A stretch of 64,000 bases of DNA. Origin: Sinonovacula constricta. Its lineage: Eukaryota > Mollusca > Bivalvia > Cardiida > Solecurtidae. The position numbers were made by a program, and so were the translations under genes. Below, one piece after another: positions 58,521-64,000 of this stretch; within the stretch, counting starts at the first letter, position 1; each line of letters begins with the position of its first letter. The stretch spans positions 31,688,156-31,752,155 of the forward strand of contig CM017571.1 in NCBI GenBank assembly GCA_007844125.1, read 5' to 3'. The notes beneath the pieces were generated by a model, which saw nothing but the letters and a program-made list of their open reading frames with translations, was not told the DNA's origin and did not search any database.

Positions 58521-58894
58521 TTTGAACCGTTTATAAATAAATGCAGCACTTTAAGGGTTAGCACAATTGCTTTCATTAACAATATTGCACCAGTTTTAGC
58601 ATGTATCGGAACAACAACAGCGGGTGTTAATGGGAAAATGACAGATGTTCAAGCAATAATTGCAAGTGTTTATGGCTGCTAATGGATCCATATATAACAT
58701 TTGTGTGTGAGTTTCTTGTATTTCAACAGCTTTGAAATAATTTGTGTTATATTATATAAAAGTACAAAAGGAAGCTTGATCGATGTTTTGTCCTCAATTT
58801 AGTGTATTAATTACAACACCATTGTACGCAAGTTGAATTGCTGCGAGATCAAAGATGTTTTACACTTTACCACAGGTACATTACTGGTCAAGTT

Positions 58895-59200
58895 GTTACA
58901 TGGGTTGAGCAAAAAACAACAACAAAAAAACAAGAGCTTTCCATGGACAGCACGCTCCCCTTTTCTCAGTGCCAGATTGTATAATGAAAACTCTTTGTTG
59001 AAAAAAGGCATAACTCTAAACTTAGATTTACCTGACCTTTTGAAATGGGTTATGCTTTTGATAGTGAATAAGAATTCCAAGTTTAAAGTGACTATCTTCG
59101 ATAGTTATCTAAAAATAGAAATATATCTGAAAGCTTAACCAACTCCAACACTGGGGTCATGACAATGCCTCTCCTTATTTTCTTCCAATAAGAGGAGTTA
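58895..59200. repeat. Dispersed repeat of a type common in bivalves
   Basis: Contains CAAGAGCTTTCCATGGACAG, CACGCTCCCC, CATAACTCTAAACTTAG and GAAAGCTTAACC...CAACACTGGGGTCATGAC, in the order I recall from an interspersed repeat frequent in bivalve genomes. This recognition is from memory and is not provable here. The 101- and 89-codon frames are its translations. Confidence 0.4.
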
Positions 59201-60189
59201 GACAGATATTACCACTTAATACAAAGAATCAAAAGGATTGTCCATTAATAAATATTACAATTTATTCTAGATTTCTAGAGGACTACTTTTGTGCATGAGT
59301 TGACTGACTGAAACAAAACATAGACACAGGGGTGTTGTGTTGATCAACATATATTTCCTATGATTCATATTGCTGACATGCATCTGACACCATGAACTCA
59401 TTCTAATCACAAAATAGATGCAAACCAAGATACCCATACCGATAGGCATTACCAGTGTTCACACAACCACATGCTATAATATTTCGGGATCACATACCAG
59501 CTGTGAGCACCTGTATCTAACAGGCTGCATAACTTTGTAACATTGGCCCTGATAAAAATGTCTGCGGCCAAAACTGGCTACCAGTGTTTGAATTATATCC
59601 AAAATTAGAGGGTAACCTAATCTTATGATTACACCATTGACTGAGATAAAGGGTCAAGAGACACACCAGACTATATTTCTGCACCTTGAACCCTGGCAGA
59701 TCAAAGTATGTTCAACAGAATTATTTCAGTGTCCTTACTGACAAATCCTACAGTCACTAATAACAATACCAGGCTCCGACTCCATCTCATTACTTTTGGC
59801 AAGACTTGAAAACTAACTCTCTTAAGCGCTCAAAAAAAAGATTTGATGTCTATTGTTACCTCAGCCACTGTTCGTATCTCTCACATATTTATAAGGCTTA
59901 GCCTAGTAGTTTAGATCCTGATCAGCCAGCACTGCTGGGAATGATCTAATCAGGATCTAAGCAATTTGCTGTTTTGTTGCTATTAATAAGTATATGAAAC
60001 TTTGCATGTAATAAAGAAAAGAAAAACACTAAAATTTAGTATAAGCTTCCAACAAAATGTAGCAAGCTCAGGCTTAATTTAAATGGAATTAACTACTTTT
60101 TCAGCTCAATGAATTGAAAGCTGTAAAATGCCTCAGTAAGAAAAGTCCTGCGAAACTTCTCGTATAATAACAAAAAGACTTGCCTGGGA

Positions 60190-60422
60190 ATGGTGTGTGG
60201 GTTTGAGCCCAAAGGTCGTAAGATAGGCCGGAGGTAGGTGTGTGGGTTTGAGCCCCGGGGTCGTAAAACAGGCAGGGGGTAGGTGTGTGGGTTTGAGCTT
60301 GGAGGTCGTAATATAGGCTGGGGGTAGGTGTGTGGGTTTGAGCCGGGAGGTCGTAAGATAGGCCGGGGTAGGTGTGTGGGTTTGAGCCCGGAGGTCATAA
60401 GATAGGCCGGGGTAAAGGCAAA
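60190..60422. repeat. 45-bp minisatellite, about 5 units, GC-rich
   Basis: GGTAGGTGTGTGGGTTTGAG followed by CCCGGAGGTCGTAAGATAGG-like bases repeats with a period of about 45 bp (last unit slightly shorter). It is far more GC-rich than its surroundings. The 142-codon - frame with repeated SNPHTYP blocks is its translation. Confidence 0.92.
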
Positions 60423-61019
60423 GGCAAATCTAATCACTCTGGGCTCAAAACCCACACCACATTCCCAGGCAACCTCTGACCACACAACTCCCTGGAAAGT
60501 TTGGAGGGTCATGATCTCCATTATCTGAAGGCTAAGAGTAACTACAGAACAAATTTATCCTACAATAACTACAAATTACTTAACCATTGCTACAATTATC
60601 TTAATTTGAATCCTGAATATAACAAGAATATAGCCCCTTTTATGATGAAAGGGATTCTTGTATGCTACTGGATTTGGTGTTAATCCCTTGTAAACCCCAC
60701 CTTAAGGTAAGACTTGAAGATAACAAGCTATGATAACAGGGTATGGCCGTCGGTGACATCATAGGCATGTCAGAGTAAGGACGAGTGCATCACATTGCCA
60801 GATATTATATGCCAAGGAATTACTACCTTCCACCCTTTGTAGGAGCTTTGCCCTGTGAAACAAGAATACAGTGCTCACCAAATATCAGCTTAATAGTCAG
60901 CAGACAATAAATGTTTTAAAGTCATGTATTATTGTCTGTATGAAGTTTACAGCCAAGCTCGTACACGGCAGCAGCATCAAATAGGCAATATTACAGTCAT
61001 ATTTGATTAAGTCTTGCTT

Positions 61020-61115
61020 AGAACTTGTAAAGGAGGACCCCAGACATGTGATGCAGAGCGGGGTTGAGGAGTGACAAGTCAGCGACATTAAAAACCCTTA
61101 GCCATTGGTGCACCT
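61020..61115 (-). mobile_element. SINE family A, internally deleted
   Basis: Read on +: GTAAAGGAGGACCCCAGACA joins directly to the head region (GTGACAAGTCAGCGACATTA). The middle of the body is missing. Confidence 0.45.
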
Positions 61116-63044
61116 CCAACCCACGCAAATAAATCTTAATGACTGTGTTCAACTTTCCATCCTGAGTCAGCAGCTAGCTAAGAAAGATGTAAGTTAAAAA
61201 ATGACACTTCTGAGTCTCCCAACATGAAAACACAATCTTTCATGAACAGCTTATTCACATAAAATCAGATGTAAAAATATTTTCCTTTCTTTGTTCTGGT
61301 TCAACAGGCTCTTCCTTTTTGTAACAAGGATTTAAAGAATGCAAATAGGACCAACTGTGACTGAGTTGCTTTAAAGAATTATCCTGAAAATGTGGCATCA
61401 GCAGTGTATACTCTGAATAAAGGACTATGAAATTATGATAGTTCCATAATTCTATAGTATTCACACTTTTACAAAAATTACCAAAAATGTCAGCTGGGAA
61501 TATTAAAATAATCTTTTATAATTACAAAATGCGTGAAACCAATAACACAATATGAGGAACAGGTGGGAAATGTTTAGCATCAATTATACCAGACGTCTCA
61601 ACAAAAAACTGATAGAAGGGCTCGAGAGGGATAAACTCTAAAACAAAACATAAGAAGCCTTTTATGCTTATTGAGACATGAGAACCTAATGTCATTTTGA
61701 TGGCAGCCACTAAACTGTGCCAATTTGCCAATTCATATAAAGTAAAGCCTCTTTTGTAACCACTTAGGCTTGTTCTCTTAACAACCAATTAGGTGTGTGT
61801 TTACAGAAGGGAATTGTCTGTATGCAATTATAGCTGCCTTGATCTTCTCTTAGGCTTATTGTAGATTGAAGGACATGGATTATCATCATGCTAAGACACT
61901 GGTACTGCACGAGTAGCACTGTCGTACTGTTTTGTATACTTTCATCTTCTAGATTGTCAAACTTCCACAATGGTTACATTTCACTTACACCTTTATTTGC
62001 TTACAACTTTTTTCCCCCCACTCTCTCTCCTTTTTTTTATTACTTTTTTGTGTGTGTTTTTTTTTGTTTGCTTTCACTTTTTTTTTTTGCTTATACTTTA
62101 TTCTTTGATAACTTTATTTGTCTTCACTTATTATGCCTTTACTTACATCTATATATTTTAGCAAAAGAGGTTTAAGCAAATACAGATATAAGCAAGTAAA
62201 TGTGAAAGCTAAAAAGAAATGGAAGTAAATCAAGGACTTAGGTATAAGCAGATAACCAGAATTGTGGGTTATTCACATCTGAAGCATGATGAGGGATGTC
62301 AGACTAGTGCACATAGCTCTCAGAATCTGGCAGACTTATCTCGCAGGATAATAACAAATGCATCAACATATCGGCTCATGATTTACATTGCTCAACTTAA
62401 TGTAACACCCAACTTATGATCTCCATTCTCTACATTATATCAGTCTAGTCTGGCTTTCCTGGTCTATTTCAGATAGCCTGGAAGGCGGATGACAGGCAAT
62501 ATTGCTGATGGTGAATTCTTGACCTGGTATGCATAAATTGATCAGGTTTAGGCAAAAAAAGTAGTACCTGATCAGCCAACATTGACTGGGATCAGCATCT
62601 GCATCTTTCCTCTTATGTCCATATCAATATATCCTTTTTTTTAAATACATCTCAGCAACCAATGTTGGAAAATTAAATGACATCAACACGTCAAAATGAT
62701 ATGGTTTAACCTATCTATGACAGAACCATCTACCCCACCCACTGCTGATGTGGATGGCTATTGCTAACACTCAATGTCAACATTAGTTAAGTTGGGTTAA
62801 ACAGCGCCCCTGAGATCAACCAGTTCTCACGCGATGGTGTACACTCGAACTATAGTACTTCCCTGTAAAGGAATTCAGAGAACACTTAGTAAACCATAAC
62901 CTCTGGTCTAGAACTACCATTGTAAGATGATGTTATTCAAAGAAAAATATGATTTTTGGGGACTGGCATGTCACGACTTGTGTAAAATCCACAACCCACA
63001 ACACTTAATGGAAATGATGACAGACATAATTTGACTTTCAGATA

Positions 63045-63120
63045 AACATCACCAACACAATTATGGTCACACTGATAGTGACAAGCAACAATTGCTGGAT
63101 AGAACCACCGGTGCATAGTT
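63045..63120 (-). mobile_element. SINE family A, fragment
   Basis: Read on +: CACAATTATGGTCACACTGA and TGGATAGAACCACCGGTGCA. Confidence 0.55.
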
Positions 63121-63134
63121 ACTAAAAGTTTGTT

Positions 63135-63258
63135 TTGTTTTTTAAAATACATCGCAGCAACCAATTATGATCATTAAAGAGATGTCCAGCTATTTAGTGG
63201 AGGAAGACCCCTGACATATGTCTGGGTAGAACAACTGGGCCCAGCAACTCGACGACAA
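63135..63258 (-). mobile_element. SINE family A, headless
   Basis: Read on +: TTTTAAAATACATCGCAGCA, CCAATTATGATCATTAAAGA, TTTAGTGGAGGAAGACCCCT and GTCTGGGTAGAACAACTGGG. The copy stops where the 63259-63820 element begins. Confidence 0.7.
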
Positions 63259-63820
63259 CAGGGTTCCCACAAATTTTGGCTTGTAAAATTCCAGACTTTT
63301 TCAAGGTTTTTGTGTTAAAAACAGATTTTTCCAGCTAAGGATATCCTCTCAATATCGATGTGCACTAATAATGTTGATGAACAAAGGGTGTTCACATTTG
63401 CTGTATGCAGTTTGCTGAAATCGGAACTGCACTTTAAAATCAAGTATTTTGACTTCAAAGTCAGGCAAAAGAGTTGTGTACTAAAGACTGGCTAGATCGC
63501 TGAAGTTAACTTCCACATCCGTTATTGACAGCATATTTACATTAAATCTCAGCAAACTGACGCCAAATTTCGTGATTAAAAAGGCTTCGTAAAAATGCAG
63601 CAGACATCTTGAAACATGATCAAATGTGCAAAACGGTCCCATTTTATTTACATGTTTTGATAAAAAGTTGCTGATTTCATACCTAAATCAGTTCATACTT
63701 TTCCGGAGTTTTTCCCGATTTAAAACAGATATAGTAAAAATCATGATATTCTCATGACCGTGAATAGAATTTTCAAAATTCCCGAGTTTTCCTTGTTTTC
63801 CTGGTAGCATGGGAACCATG
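63259..63820. mobile_element. Possible hAT-like MITE
   Basis: The ends CAGGGTTCCCA and TGGGAACCATG are inverted counterparts (one mismatch). Just inside them, AATTCCAGACTTTTTCAAGG and GAGTTTTCCTTGTTTTCC keep the A/T-rich inverted similarity. No 8-bp target duplication was convincing (GACGACAA against ATTGAACA). It seems to interrupt or abut the preceding SINE. Confidence 0.45.
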
Positions 63821-64000
63821 ATTGAACAAGATCATATTTTAATGTTGTTTTTTTTTATTGTTTTTTTAAAAGAACATTCCCATATAATTTCATTCAAACA
63901 AAAAAGTCTACGGAATGTTTACATTTAAAACTAAAGGAAGAAGGGTGCATATAATCAAATTAACTTGCCTAACCAAGGTGCTTAATATTTTCAAGTCTGT

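Larger units (their letters stand above)
54784..64000. other. Probable upstream intron of the AUTS2-like gene
   Basis: No further exon could be supported on either strand. The stretch holds SINE fragments, several minisatellites and other dispersed repeats (listed separately). AUTS2 genes have very long 5' introns in vertebrates, so absence of an exon over 9 kb is not surprising. Short frames (for example 61522-61788 on -, 61888-62175 on +) have no support. Confidence 0.5.

Noticed and set aside
60093..60521. 142-codon minus frame with repeated Ser-Asn-Pro-His-Thr-Tyr-Pro blocks
   Set aside because: The repeat unit is 45 bp (15 codons), so the frame stays open through the minisatellite. The flanks are not protein-like.
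61888..62175. Phe/Leu-rich plus frames
   Set aside because: They follow T-rich tracts; composition is explained by the base content.

Overview
The window looks like animal nuclear DNA, most likely from a mollusc and probably a bivalve. It is AT-rich, and its genes are split by GT-AG introns. It is crowded with short interspersed elements, MITE-like elements, microsatellites and minisatellites. The phylum is inferred from the general style of the repeats and from the divergence of the two recognisable proteins. No bacterial operon, CRISPR array, rRNA gene or convincing functional tRNA gene was seen.

Only two protein genes can be supported, and they are convergent. On the + strand, exons at 22911-23153, 23640-23793, 25526-25677 and 26963-27333 encode a classical short-chain dehydrogenase/reductase of the retinol-dehydrogenase type. 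Its first exon or exons were not found. On the - strand, twelve exons between 54783 and 34794 join in one uninterrupted frame of 3171 nt (1056 codons plus stop). They encode the C-terminal four-fifths or so of an AUTS2/fibrosin-like protein, a Polycomb-associated transcription regulator. The exons carrying the first part of the protein must lie beyond 54783, probably outside the window. The two genes' 3' ends face each other across about 7.4 kb.

Layout: 1-20.4 kb is gene-poor and repeat-rich. It holds several copies of a roughly 500-bp inverted-terminal-repeat element, trinucleotide and dinucleotide microsatellites, and a 64-bp-period satellite of about 37 units (14.87-17.27 kb) that is homogeneous at one end and decayed at the other. 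20.4-22.8 kb holds one unassigned candidate exon and two hAT-like MITEs. 22.9-27.3 kb is the dehydrogenase gene; one intron carries a 29-bp minisatellite with an 87-bp higher-order period, and another carries a stack of three mobile elements. 27.3-34.8 kb is intergenic, with one more ITR element and a degenerate 22-bp minisatellite. 34.8-54.8 kb is the AUTS2-like gene, whose introns carry many SINE fragments and several short minisatellites. 54.8-64 kb is probably its upstream intron and holds only repeats.

Nothing here amounts to a new multi-gene system. The points most worth following up are the AUTS2-like gene with a retained His-X repeat, the decay gradient of the 64-bp satellite, the 29/87-bp higher-order minisatellite, the SINE fragments that end close to AUTS2 5' splice sites, and the altered NNAG motif at an exon junction of the dehydrogenase.
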